Made by a program: the position numbers and the translations under genes
The notes under the pieces: model-generated
The model's input: only the letters and a program-made list of their open reading frames with translations
What the model was told of the DNA's origin: nothing
Database searches by the model: none
Assembly (NCBI GenBank): GCA_030263385.1
Contig: SZOX01000004.1
Location: forward strand, 124,001 to 188,000
Direction: 5' to 3'
Length of the DNA: 64,000 bases
Source: Zeimonas sp003577305
GTDB lineage: Bacteria > Pseudomonadota > Gammaproteobacteria > Burkholderiales > Burkholderiaceae_E
Shown here: in pieces, positions 17,055-25,675 of the stretch
How the letters are laid out: every line of letters starts with the position of its first letter
Position numbering within the stretch: position 1 is the first letter of the stretch

Positions 17055-18392
17055 ATGTCACGCGTGTTCCACCGCGCACTCGGGCGCGGCTATCCGGTCG
17101 CCGTCTCGGGCGGTGGCGCAGTGCTTCGCGACGCCGACGGCAAGGCCTACATCGACGCATCCGGCGGCGCTGCCGTCTCGTGCCTGGGCCACGGCCACCC
17201 GGACGTCGTCGCCGCGATGCACGCGCAGATCGACCGGCTGTCGTACGCCCACACCAGTTTTTTCACGACCGAAGTCGCCGAGCGCCTGGCCGACACCCTG
17301 GTGGCCGATGCGCCCGAAGGCATCGGCCAGGTGTACTTCGTCTCCGGCGGTTCCGAGGCGGTCGAAGCGGCGCTGAAGATGGCGCGCCAGTACTTCGTCG
17401 AGATCGGGCAGCCCGAGCGGCGGCACTTCATCGCGCGACGCCAGAGTTACCACGGCAACACGCTGGGGGCGCTCGCCGTCGGCGGCAACGCCTGGCGGCG
17501 CGCGCAGTTCGCGCCGCTGCTGATCGAAGTCGCACATGTTTCGCCCTGCTACGAATACCGCGAGCGCGGCGCCGACGAGGCACCCGAAGCCTACGGCCGG
17601 CGCCTGGTGGCCGAACTGGCTGCCGAGATCGAGCGCCTGGGCCCGGGCAACGTGATCGCGTTCGTGGCCGAGACGGTCGGCGGTGCGACCTCCGGCGCAA
17701 TCACCCCGGTGCCCGGCTACCTGCGCGGCGTGCGCGAATTGTGCGACCGCCACGGCATCCTGCTGATCCTCGACGAGGTGATGTGCGGCATGGGCCGCAC
17801 CGGCACGCTGCACGCCTGCGAGCAGGAAGGTGTCTCGCCCGACCTGATGACGATCGCGAAGGGACTGGGCGGCGGCTACCAGCCGATCGGGGCGGTGCTC
17901 GTGCAGCAGCGCATCGTCGATGCGTTCGCGCGCGGCAGCGGCTTCTTCCAGCACGGCCACACTTATCTCGGCCACGCGGTGGCGTGCTCGGCCGCGCTCG
18001 CGGTGCAGCAGGTGATCCGCCGCGACGGCCTGCTCGATGCCTGCGTGCGGCGCGGCGATGAACTCCGTGCGGGGCTCGTCGCGCGTTTCGGCGCGCATCC
18101 GCACGTGGGCGACATCCGCGGGCGCGGCCTGTTCCGGGCGATCGAGCTGGTGGCCGATCGCGCGACGAAGAAGCCGTTCGACCCGTCGCTGAAGCTGCAC
18201 GCGCGCATCAGGCAGGAAGCGATGGCGCGCGGTCTGCTCGTCTACCCGATGGGCGGCACGATCGACGGGCGCCGGGGCGATCACGTGCTGCTCGCTCCCC
18301 CGTTCATCGTCTCGCCGCAGGAAATCGGCCAGGTCGTGGAGCGGCTGGGCGAGGCGGTCGACGCCTCGATCGCTGCACTGGCGTCGGGATGA
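17055..18392 (+). CDS. Class III pyridoxal-phosphate aminotransferase
   Basis: A 445-residue cytosolic omega-amino-acid/diamine-type aminotransferase. It shows the family's N-terminal DADGKAYIDASGGAAVSCLG, the phosphate-binding SGGSEAVEAALKMARQY, the cofactor aspartate in LLILDEVMCGMGRTG, and the Schiff-base lysine in TIAKGLGGGYQPIGAV. The C-terminal arginine-type substrate region is in RGRGLFRAIELV. The ATG at 17055 (MSRVFHRALG) is preferred over the one at 17043 on family grounds. The substrate is not determinable; this subfamily often acts on amines or beta-alanine-like compounds with pyruvate. The TAXI TRAP genes follow with their own likely promoter, so a shared substrate is only a guess. 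Confidence 0.9.
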   Translation: MSRVFHRALGRGYPVAVSGGGAVLRDADGKAYIDASGGAAVSCLGHGHPDVVAAMHAQIDRLSYAHTSFFTTEVAERLADTLVADAPEGIGQVYFVSGGSEAVEAALKMARQYFVEIGQPERRHFIARRQSYHGNTLGALAVGGNAWRRAQFAPLLIEVAHVSPCYEYRERGADEAPEAYGRRLVAELAAEIERLGPGNVIAFVAETVGGATSGAITPVPGYLRGVRELCDRHGILLILDEVMCGMGRTGTLHACEQEGVSPDLMTIAKGLGGGYQPIGAVLVQQRIVDAFARGSGFFQHGHTYLGHAVACSAALAVQQVIRRDGLLDACVRRGDELRAGLVARFGAHPHVGDIRGRGLFRAIELVADRATKKPFDPSLKLHARIRQEAMARGLLVYPMGGTIDGRRGDHVLLAPPFIVSPQEIGQVVERLGEAVDASIAALASG

Positions 18393-18399
18393 TCCCGAC

Positions 18400-18427
18400 T
18401 TGTCTCGCGCCGGCGGACCCGCATAAT
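18400..18427 (+). promoter_or_regulatory. Predicted sigma70-type promoter for the TAXI TRAP genes
   Basis: TTGTCT (18400-18405) and CATAAT (18422-18427) are separated by 16 bases, in the 73-base gap between the aminotransferase and the solute-binding protein gene. The -10 matches consensus at five of six positions. It is located by eye only. Confidence 0.45.
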
Positions 18428-18465
18428 GGCGCCGGTTCAACGGTTCCCAACCTCGGAGTCCTGCA

Positions 18466-19452
18466 ATGAACAAGATCCTGAAAGCAGCACGGCTTGCCGC
18501 GATCGTCGGCGCCGCGCTGTCGGCCTCGGCGTTCACGACGCCGGTGGCGGCGCAGAGCAAGTTCATCACCATCGGCACCGGCGGCGTCACCGGCGTCTAC
18601 TACGCAGCGGGCGGGGCGATCTGCCGGCTGGTCAACAAGGACCGCGCGAAGCACGGCATCCGCTGCTCGGTGGAATCCACCGGCGGCTCGGTGTTCAACG
18701 TGAACACGATCAAGGCCGGCGAGCTCGATCTCGGTTTCGCGCAGTCCGACGTGCAGTACAACGCGCTGAAGGGCGTCGGCCAGTTCAAGGATGCCGGTCC
18801 CTGGGCCGACGAGCGCGCGGTGTTCTCGGTGCACCCCGAGCCCTTCACCGTCGTCGCGCGCAGGGAAGCGAACATCAAGTCGTTCGCCGACTTCAAGGGC
18901 AAGCGTTTCAACGTCGGCAACCCGGGTTCGGGCACGCGCTCGTCGATGGAAGAACTGCTGGCCGCGATGGGCTGGAAACTCGGCGACTTCGGCCTGGCCG
19001 CCGAGCTGAAGGCCGACGAACACGGCCCGGCGCTTTGCGACGGCAAGATCGACGGTTTCTTCTACGCGGTCGGCCATCCGTCGGCGAACATCCAGGATCC
19101 GACCACTTCGTGCGCCGCGCAGCTCGTCTCGCTCACCGGCCCGGCAATCGACAAACTGCTCGCCGACAAGCCGTACTACGCGAAGGCCACGATTCCCGGC
19201 GGCCTGTACCCGAACAACCCGCAGCCGACCGAAACCTACGGCGTGCTCGCAACGGTGGTCGCCTCGGCGAAGACGCCGGCCGACACGGTCTACCAGGTGG
19301 TGAAGGCGGTGTTCGACAACTTCGACGAATTCAAAAAGCTGCACCCGGCGCTGGCCAACCTGAAGCCCGAGAACATGGTGAAGGACGGCCTGTCCGCGCC
19401 GCTGCACGAGGGGGCGTTGCGCTACTACAAGGAAAAAGGCTGGGTGAAGTAG
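18466..19452 (+). CDS. TAXI-family TRAP solute-binding protein
   Basis: A 328-residue periplasmic receptor of the TAXI class. It has an N-terminal signal peptide (ending near residue 28, TTPVAAQS), then the family opening FITIGTGGVTGVYYAAGGAI, the CSVESTGGSVFNVNTI stretch, and LDLGFAQSDVQYNALKG in the substrate cleft. Most TAXI proteins studied bind glutamate/glutamine or other carboxylates. The ATG has GGAG ten bases upstream. It is eight bases from the fused permease, which completes the system. Confidence 0.93.
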   Translation: MNKILKAARLAAIVGAALSASAFTTPVAAQSKFITIGTGGVTGVYYAAGGAICRLVNKDRAKHGIRCSVESTGGSVFNVNTIKAGELDLGFAQSDVQYNALKGVGQFKDAGPWADERAVFSVHPEPFTVVARREANIKSFADFKGKRFNVGNPGSGTRSSMEELLAAMGWKLGDFGLAAELKADEHGPALCDGKIDGFFYAVGHPSANIQDPTTSCAAQLVSLTGPAIDKLLADKPYYAKATIPGGLYPNNPQPTETYGVLATVVASAKTPADTVYQVVKAVFDNFDEFKKLHPALANLKPENMVKDGLSAPLHEGALRYYKEKGWVK

Positions 19453-19459
19453 CAGGCGG

Positions 19460-22033
19460 ATGAGCCAGAGCGGCAAGCCGTCGGCCGAACTGCAGCAACT
19501 CGTCGCCGACGCCGACACCGGCGGGCGCGCCGCCGCCGGCCTCTCGGGGGCCGTGATCAGCGTCGTAGCGATCGCGTGGTCGCTCTGGCAACTCTGGTAC
19601 GCCTCGCCGCTGCCGTTCTCGCTCGGCTTCGGCCTGCTCAACGACACCGAGGCGCGGGCGCTGCACCTGGCGCTGGCGCTGTTCCTCGGTTTCCTGGCGT
19701 ATCCCGGTTCGCGCCGGCGCGGCGTGCGCTATCGCGTTCCGCTCACCGACTGGGCGATGGCCCTGGTTGGCGCCTTCGCCGGCGCTTACCTGTTTCTCTT
19801 CTACAACCAGCTCGCCACGCGTCCGGGCGTGCCGATCGCGCAGGACATCGTGGTCGCCACCGTGGGCATGGTGCTGCTGCTCGAGGCCACGCGTCGCGCG
19901 GTAGGCCTGCCGATGACGATCCTGGCGCTCGTCTTCCTCGCGTACATCTTCCTCGGGCCGTGGCTGCCCGACGTGGTCTCGCACAAGGGCGCATCGCTCG
20001 AGCGGATGATCTCGCACATGTGGCTCACCACCGAAGGCGTCTACGGCGTGGCGCTCGGGGTGTCGGTGTCGTTCATCTTCATCTACGTGCTGTTCGGCTC
20101 GCTGCTCGACCGCGCCGGTGCCGGCAACTACATGATGCAGGTTGCATTCGCCGCGCTCGGGCACCTGCGCGGCGGGCCGGCCAAGGTCGCCGTCGTCTCC
20201 TCGGGCCTGAATGGCCTGATCTCCGGGTCGTCGGTGTCGAACGTCGTCTCGGGCGGCATCTTCACGATTCCGCTGATGAAGAAGGCGGGCTACGGCGGCG
20301 TGAAGGCCGGCGCGATCGAGACCGCCTCGTCGGTCAACGGCCAGATCATGCCGCCGGTGATGGGCGCGGCGGCGTTCCTGATGGTCGAGTACGTCGGCAT
20401 CCCGTATTCCGACATCGTCAAGCACGCGTTCCTGCCGGCGGTGATCTCCTACATCGCGCTCTTCTACATCGTGCACCTCGAAGCGCTCAAGCTCGGCATG
20501 AACCCGAGTGCGGTGCGCCGGCCGCGTCCGATGCGCGAGCGGCTGCTCGGCTGGGGCTTCGGACTGAGCGGAACGATCATCGTCTGCGCGCTCGGCTACT
20601 GGGTCGCGCTGGGCGCGCAGCAGCTCTTCGGCGAGAGGGCGATCTGGATCGTCGGCGCGCTGCTGCTCGCCACGCACGTCGCGCTGCTGCGCGATGCGGC
20701 GCGCAACCCCGACCTGCCGCAGGACATCGACATCGACAACCCGGTGCTGCCCGACACCTGGCCGACGGTGCGCGCCGGGCTGCACTTCCTGATCCCGATC
20801 GGCGTGCTGATCTGGTGCCTGATGATCGAGCAGCTGTCGCCGGCGCTGAGCGCGTTCTGGGCGACGACGACCCTGATCGTGCTGATGGCCACGCAGCGGC
20901 CGATCGTCGCGTTCTTTCGCAGCCGGCCGATGCTGCCCGAGTGGCGCACCGGTTTTCGCGAGGTCGTGCAGGGCCTGAACGACGGCGCGCGCAACATGAT
21001 CGCGATCGGCATCGCGACCGCGACCGCCGGCATCATCGTGGGCGGAATCACGCTCACCGGCCTGGGCTTCCGGATGACCGACTTCGTCGAGGTCGTCTCG
21101 CAGGGCAACGTGGTCGTCATGCTGCTGTTCACCGCCTTCGTCTGCCTGGTGCTCGGCCTGGGCGTGCCCACCACGGCGAACTACATCCTGGTCGCTTCGC
21201 TGATGGCGCCGGTGATCGTCGAACTGGGCGCGCAGAGCGGGCTCATCATTCCGCTGATCGCGGTGCACCTGTTCGTCTTCTATTACGGAATCATGGGCGA
21301 CATCACGCCGCCGGTGGGACTGGCGACTTTCGCCGCCGCGGCGATCTCGGGCGAGGACGCGATCAGGACCGGCATCCAGGGGTCGCTCTACGCGCTGCGC
21401 ACCGTGGTGCTGCCGTTCGTCTTCATCTTCAATCCGGCGCTGCTGCTGATCGACGTGCACGGATGGTTCGAGGTCGCGATCGTCGCGTTCGCCTCGATCG
21501 TCGCCTCGCTCACGTTCGCGGCGGCGACGATGGCGTGGTTTCGCGTGCGCTGCCGCTGGTGGGAGGTGGCCGTGCTGCTGCTGGCCACCTTCGCGCTGTT
21601 CCGTCCCGACTGGTTCATGGATCGCTTCACGCCGCCATACAGGGAGGTCGGGGCCGCGCAGATCTTCGAGGTGGCACGGCAACTGGGCGAGGGCGACCGG
21701 CTGGCGCTGGTCATCGCCGGCACCAACCTGGAAGGCGACGAGGTGCGCAAGACCGTCGGCGTGCAGTTGCGCGAGCCCGGCGACGGGCGCAAGCGCCTGC
21801 AGGAGGCCGGGCTCACGATCACCGCGCTCGGCGACCAGGTGCAGATCGCCAACGTGCGCTTCGGCAGTCGCGCGAAGAAGAACGGCTTCGAGATCGGCTG
21901 GACGGTGGGGGGCGTGCTCGTGCCCACCGAGCGGCCGTCGATGTACTGGGTCTACATTCCCGGGCTGCTGCTGGTGGCGCTGCTCTGGTGGTGGCAGGGC
22001 CGGCGGATGCCGCGCGCGGCGCCGGCAGCCTGA
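19460..22033 (+). CDS. TRAP transporter fused permease (4TM/12TM) with DUF3394 tail
   Basis: An 857-residue inner-membrane protein joining the small (DctQ-like) and large (DctM-like) TRAP subunits, the usual partner of TAXI receptors. Conserved segments include SGLNGLISGSSVSNVVSGG, NGQIMPPVMGAAAFLM and LGLGVPTTANYILVASLMAP, and a C-terminal pair of helices ending near LTFAAATMAWF. After about residue 710 there is a soluble domain (about 120 residues, from PPYREVGAAQIFEVARQLG) resembling DUF3394, a PDZ-like addition found on some fused TRAP permeases, followed by a last membrane helix (YIPGLLLVALLWWW). The start ATG lies seven bases after the receptor's stop codon, in one operon. Confidence 0.92.
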   Translation: MSQSGKPSAELQQLVADADTGGRAAAGLSGAVISVVAIAWSLWQLWYASPLPFSLGFGLLNDTEARALHLALALFLGFLAYPGSRRRGVRYRVPLTDWAMALVGAFAGAYLFLFYNQLATRPGVPIAQDIVVATVGMVLLLEATRRAVGLPMTILALVFLAYIFLGPWLPDVVSHKGASLERMISHMWLTTEGVYGVALGVSVSFIFIYVLFGSLLDRAGAGNYMMQVAFAALGHLRGGPAKVAVVSSGLNGLISGSSVSNVVSGGIFTIPLMKKAGYGGVKAGAIETASSVNGQIMPPVMGAAAFLMVEYVGIPYSDIVKHAFLPAVISYIALFYIVHLEALKLGMNPSAVRRPRPMRERLLGWGFGLSGTIIVCALGYWVALGAQQLFGERAIWIVGALLLATHVALLRDAARNPDLPQDIDIDNPVLPDTWPTVRAGLHFLIPIGVLIWCLMIEQLSPALSAFWATTTLIVLMATQRPIVAFFRSRPMLPEWRTGFREVVQGLNDGARNMIAIGIATATAGIIVGGITLTGLGFRMTDFVEVVSQGNVVVMLLFTAFVCLVLGLGVPTTANYILVASLMAPVIVELGAQSGLIIPLIAVHLFVFYYGIMGDITPPVGLATFAAAAISGEDAIRTGIQGSLYALRTVVLPFVFIFNPALLLIDVHGWFEVAIVAFASIVASLTFAAATMAWFRVRCRWWEVAVLLLATFALFRPDWFMDRFTPPYREVGAAQIFEVARQLGEGDRLALVIAGTNLEGDEVRKTVGVQLREPGDGRKRLQEAGLTITALGDQVQIANVRFGSRAKKNGFEIGWTVGGVLVPTERPSMYWVYIPGLLLVALLWWWQGRRMPRAAPAA

Positions 22034-22070
22034 ACGCGCCGGCGCTCCGAGCGCACCCGGGGGCGCCTGC

Positions 22071-23033
22071 TCAGCCCGCGCCGATCCAGCCGGCCCAGGC
22101 GGCGAGGTCGACGTTGCCGCCGCTGACGATCACGCCGACGCGCCGGCCGTGCCAGCGCGGCGCCGCGGCGAACGCGCCGGCGGCTGCCAGGCAACCGGTG
22201 GGCTCGACCACCATCTTCATGCGCTCGGCGAAGAAGCGCATCGCCTGCACCAGATCCGCGTCATCGACGGTGAGGATGTCGCGCACCCGCTCGCGGATGA
22301 TCGGGAAAGTGAGCTCGCCCAGATGCGTGGTCATCGCGCCGTCGGCGATCGTCGTGGGCACCGCGATCGTCACGATGCGGCCGGCGCGCAGCGACTGCAG
22401 GCCGTCGTCGCCCGCCTCGGGCTCCACCCCGTAGACTGCGCAATCGGGCGCCATCGCCTGTGCGGCGAGTGCGCAGCCGGCGAGCAGGCCGCCCCCGCCC
22501 AGGCAGACGAAGAGCGCATCGAGCGGCCCCACCTCCTCGAACAGCTCGAGGGCCGCGGTCCCCTGGCCGGCGATCACGTCGGCGTGGTCGTACGGCGGGA
22601 TGAGCGTTGCGCCGCGCTCGCGGGCAATGCGTTGCGCGAGCGCCTCGCGGTCTTCGGTGAAGCGGTCATGGGTGACGATCTCGCCGCCGTAGCCGCGGGT
22701 GGCGGCCAGCTTGGCCGCCGGCGCATCCGAGGGCATCACGATCGTCGCCGACACGCCGAGCTCGCGCGCAGCCAGCGCGATCGCCTGCGCGTGGTTGCCC
22801 GAGGAGAACGTGACCACGCCTGCCCGCTGCTGCGCGGGCGAGAGCCGGGCGATCGCGTTGAATGCACCGCGGAACTTGAACGCGCCCATGCGCTGGAAGT
22901 TCTCGCACTTGAAGAAGAGCGACGCGCCGGCGCGCGCATCGGCGGTGGCCGAGCGCAGCACCGGCGTGCGGTGCGCATGACCGCGCAGCCGCCCGGCGGC
23001 GGCCTGGACATCGACGAAACCGGGAAGGGGCAT
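22071..23033 (-). CDS. PLP-dependent serine/threonine dehydratase-like enzyme
   Basis: A 320-residue fold type II PLP enzyme. The PLP lysine lies in KCENFQRMGAFKFRGA, followed by VVTFSSGNHAQAIALAA (substrate loop), and the phosphate-binding glycine loop is CLGGGGLLAGCALAA. This size without an ACT domain, and the Phe-rich lysine motif, resemble threo-3-hydroxyaspartate dehydratase/serine racemase and catabolic threonine dehydratases rather than biosynthetic IlvA (about 500 residues). Likely reaction: deamination of serine, threonine or 3-hydroxyaspartate to the 2-oxo acid. It is convergent with the TRAP permease and stands 58 bases after the TauE gene on the same strand. Confidence 0.88.
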   Translation of the reverse strand: MPLPGFVDVQAAAGRLRGHAHRTPVLRSATADARAGASLFFKCENFQRMGAFKFRGAFNAIARLSPAQQRAGVVTFSSGNHAQAIALAARELGVSATIVMPSDAPAAKLAATRGYGGEIVTHDRFTEDREALAQRIARERGATLIPPYDHADVIAGQGTAALELFEEVGPLDALFVCLGGGGLLAGCALAAQAMAPDCAVYGVEPEAGDDGLQSLRAGRIVTIAVPTTIADGAMTTHLGELTFPIIRERVRDILTVDDADLVQAMRFFAERMKMVVEPTGCLAAAGAFAAAPRWHGRRVGVIVSGGNVDLAAWAGWIGAG

Positions 23034-23091
23034 GGCGTGGCGCGAAGGGCAGGACAAGGTCCGCGGGATCGACAGCATACGTCGATCGTGC

Positions 23092-23853
23092 CTACAGCAG
23101 CAGCCGCGCCAGGTTCGTGCACAGCAACGCGAGGGCCGCCAGGAACAGCGCGCCCAGTGCCACCTGCTGGTAGGCGCGTTCGCTCGCCTGCCTGAAGAGC
23201 CTCGCGCCGAGCACGCCTCCGCCAAAGAACACCGGGGCGAGGTATGCGGCGCTGCTCGCGCCGTCGAACGTCAGCAGGCCGAAGAGCATCATCGAAACCA
23301 CTGCGGCCAACTGCGCGACACCCGAGACGACGATCAGGTCCGCGCGCTTGCGCCGGGCCGGGTCGCTGCCGGCGAGGATGTACAGCACGAGGGGTGGGCC
23401 GCCGATCGAACCGAACCCGGTCAGGAACCCCGACACGATTCCGGCCCCCGTCTCGCCACCGGATCCGCGAGGCAGCGGCAGATCCGTACCGCGCCACATG
23501 AGCCCGGCCATCGCGACGACCGCTGCGCTGATCGCGAGGTTGCTCAGCAACGGGTCGAGCTCCCGCAACGCGAAATGACCGATCGGAATCGCGACGAGCG
23601 CCGACAGGCCCATCGTCGCCAGCCGATGCCGGGTCGTATGCGCGAGACTGGAGGGAACCAGCATCAGCGTCGCCAGTGCCTCGAGCAGGGTGCCGATCGC
23701 GACGGCGGGGATCGGCCCCATGGCGAGCCCCAGCACAGGCACGAGCAGCAGCGACGAGCCGAAGCCCGAGAAGCCGCGCAGGAGTCCGGCCGCGAGGGTG
23801 ACGACAAGGATTGCCGCGATCCAGAGGCCGCCCAGGCCCGCGAACTCCGCCAT
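23092..23853 (-). CDS. TauE/SafE-family sulfite/organosulfur exporter
   Basis: A 253-residue membrane protein with about eight hydrophobic segments. The N-terminal repeat GLLRGFSGFGSSLLLVPVLG and the second-half repeat IVSGFLTGFGSIGGPPLVLY are the paired TauE/SafE motifs. Family members export sulfite, sulfonates or other anions. Substrate not predictable here. It is located between the HIT protein and the dehydratase, all minus strand with gaps of 33-58 bases, compatible with a single transcript. Confidence 0.9.
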   Translation of the reverse strand: MAEFAGLGGLWIAAILVVTLAAGLLRGFSGFGSSLLLVPVLGLAMGPIPAVAIGTLLEALATLMLVPSSLAHTTRHRLATMGLSALVAIPIGHFALRELDPLLSNLAISAAVVAMAGLMWRGTDLPLPRGSGGETGAGIVSGFLTGFGSIGGPPLVLYILAGSDPARRKRADLIVVSGVAQLAAVVSMMLFGLLTFDGASSAAYLAPVFFGGGVLGARLFRQASERAYQQVALGALFLAALALLCTNLARLLL

Positions 23854-23886
23854 GGCTTCGATCGAACCGACCCGGCGCTGCGGCGC

Positions 23887-24288
23887 TCAGACGCGGATGC
23901 GCGCGGCCATCGCCTGCAGCGCCTCGAACGCCGGGTCGCGACGCGGCCAGCCGAGCGTGACTGCATCGCCGCTGTGGCGCGGCAGCACGTGCAGGTGCAG
24001 GTGGGGCACCGTCTGCCAGCCCGCGACACGGTTGGCCTGCAGGATGGTCACGCCATCGGCCGCGAATTCGCGCTCCACCGCGATCGCGATGCGCCGCGCC
24101 GCGCGCATCAGCGCGGTGGCGGTTTCCTCGTCGGCGTCCATCAGCGTTTCGTAGGGCCGGACCGAGGCCACGATCACGTGGCCGTCGTTGACCTGGCCCG
24201 CGTCCATGAACGCGAACACGTGCTCGTCCGCGTAGACGCGCGCACAGGGCAATTCGCCGGCGTGCAGCCTCTCGAAGATCGTCGGCAT
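23887..24288 (-). CDS. HIT-family nucleotide hydrolase
   Basis: A 133-residue cytosolic protein with the histidine-triad motif HLHLHV (His96, His98, His100), plus the family's N-terminal LPCARVYADEHVFAFMDAGQV and GHVIVASVRPYETL. Family members hydrolyse nucleotide phosphoramidates or dinucleoside polyphosphates. Length is normal. It is divergent from serA across about 120 bases and upstream of the TauE and dehydratase genes on the same strand. Confidence 0.9.
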   Translation of the reverse strand: MPTIFERLHAGELPCARVYADEHVFAFMDAGQVNDGHVIVASVRPYETLMDADEETATALMRAARRIAIAVEREFAADGVTILQANRVAGWQTVPHLHLHVLPRHSGDAVTLGWPRRDPAFEALQAMAARIRV

Positions 24289-24409
24289 GATCAGGGCTCC
24301 AGGGGTGGAAGAGGGCCGAAGAACCGGGGGAGGAGGATCCCGGAAGCCGGGTCGCGGGGCAATACCCGTACTGCCAGAGCAGCCGTGTCCGGGATTCTAC
24401 AATTCGCGG

Positions 24410-25654
24410 ATGACGCTTCCGCCTGCCGCCCGCTTCTCCGTCCCAAGGGAAAAACTCAGGTTCGTGCTGCTCGAGGGCATCCATCCCTCGGCAGTCGACA
24501 CCCTTCGAGCCCATGGCTACACCAACGTCGAGACATTCAGGCAGTCGCTCTCGGGCGACGAGCTGGTTCGCGCGATCGAGCGCGCCCACTTCGTGGGCAT
24601 CCGCTCGCGCACGCACCTCACCGAGGAGGTGATCGCGCGCGCGCCCAGGCTGAGCGCGATCGGCTGCTTCTGCATCGGCACCAACCAGGTCGACCTCGAT
24701 GCGGCGGCGCGCCGCGGCATCCCGGTGTTCAACGCCCCGTACTCGAACACGCGCAGCGTCGCCGAACTGGTGCTGGGCGAAATCATCATGCTGATGCGCG
24801 GGATCCCCGCGAAGAACGCGAAGCTGCATCGCAACGGCTGGGAGAAGAGCGCCGCCAACTCCTACGAAGTGCGCGGCAAGACGCTGGGCGTGGTCGGCTA
24901 CGGCCACATCGGCACGCAGATCGGCATCCTCGCCGAGCAGCTCGGCATGTCGGTGCTGTTTCACGACATCGAGAAGAAGCTGCCGCTGGGAAACGCGCGG
25001 CAGGCAGCCTCGCTCGACGCGCTGCTCGCCGAATCCGACGTGGTGACGCTGCACGTGCCGGCAACCCCGGCCACGAAGAACATGATCGCCGCCGTGCAGC
25101 TCGCGAAGATGAGGCGCGGCAGCCATCTGATCAACGCCTCGCGCGGCGACGTGGTCGACATCGACGCCCTGGCCGCGGCGCTCGCGAGCGAGCACCTGCA
25201 CGGGGCGGCGATCGACGTGTTCCCGATCGAGCCCAGCGGCAACGAGGGCGTGTTCGAGTCGCCGCTCACCCGCTTCGACAACGTGATCCTCACGCCGCAC
25301 ATCGGCGGCTCGACCTCCGAGGCGCAGGCGAACATCGGCGGCGAGGTGGCCGCCAAGCTGCTGCGCTACAGCGACAACGGCTCCACCGTCACCGCGGTCA
25401 ACTTCCCCGAGGTGTCGCTCCCCGAGCACACCGGCAAGAGCCGGCTGCTGCACGTGCACCGCAACGTACCGGGTATCATCGCGCGCATCAACGAGCGCTT
25501 CTCCCGCGCCGGCATCAACATCGCCGCCCAGTACCTGCAGACCGATGCGCGGCTGGGCTACGTGGTGATCGACGTCGACGCTTCGGCCAGCCAGGTCGCG
25601 CTCGACGAGATCGCGGCGATCGAAGGGACGATTCGCTGCCGCATCCTGTACTGA
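24410..25654 (+). CDS. serA: D-3-phosphoglycerate dehydrogenase
   Basis: A 414-residue cytosolic enzyme for the first committed step of serine synthesis (3-phosphoglycerate + NAD+ to 3-phosphohydroxypyruvate). The Rossmann motif VVGYGHIGTQIGILAEQLG lies near residues 160-178, the catalytic Arg region in NASRGDVVD and the catalytic His in LTPHIGGSTSEAQ. A C-terminal ACT domain (HVHRNVPGIIARINERFSR to RCRILY) provides serine feedback inhibition. Length matches E. coli SerA (410). The ATG at 24410 is chosen by homology; the frame upstream is antisense to the HIT 5' region. NnrS follows after 21 bases. Confidence 0.96.
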   Translation: MTLPPAARFSVPREKLRFVLLEGIHPSAVDTLRAHGYTNVETFRQSLSGDELVRAIERAHFVGIRSRTHLTEEVIARAPRLSAIGCFCIGTNQVDLDAAARRGIPVFNAPYSNTRSVAELVLGEIIMLMRGIPAKNAKLHRNGWEKSAANSYEVRGKTLGVVGYGHIGTQIGILAEQLGMSVLFHDIEKKLPLGNARQAASLDALLAESDVVTLHVPATPATKNMIAAVQLAKMRRGSHLINASRGDVVDIDALAAALASEHLHGAAIDVFPIEPSGNEGVFESPLTRFDNVILTPHIGGSTSEAQANIGGEVAAKLLRYSDNGSTVTAVNFPEVSLPEHTGKSRLLHVHRNVPGIIARINERFSRAGINIAAQYLQTDARLGYVVIDVDASASQVALDEIAAIEGTIRCRILY

Positions 25655-25675
25655 ACTCCCGAAGAGCGGGGCGAG

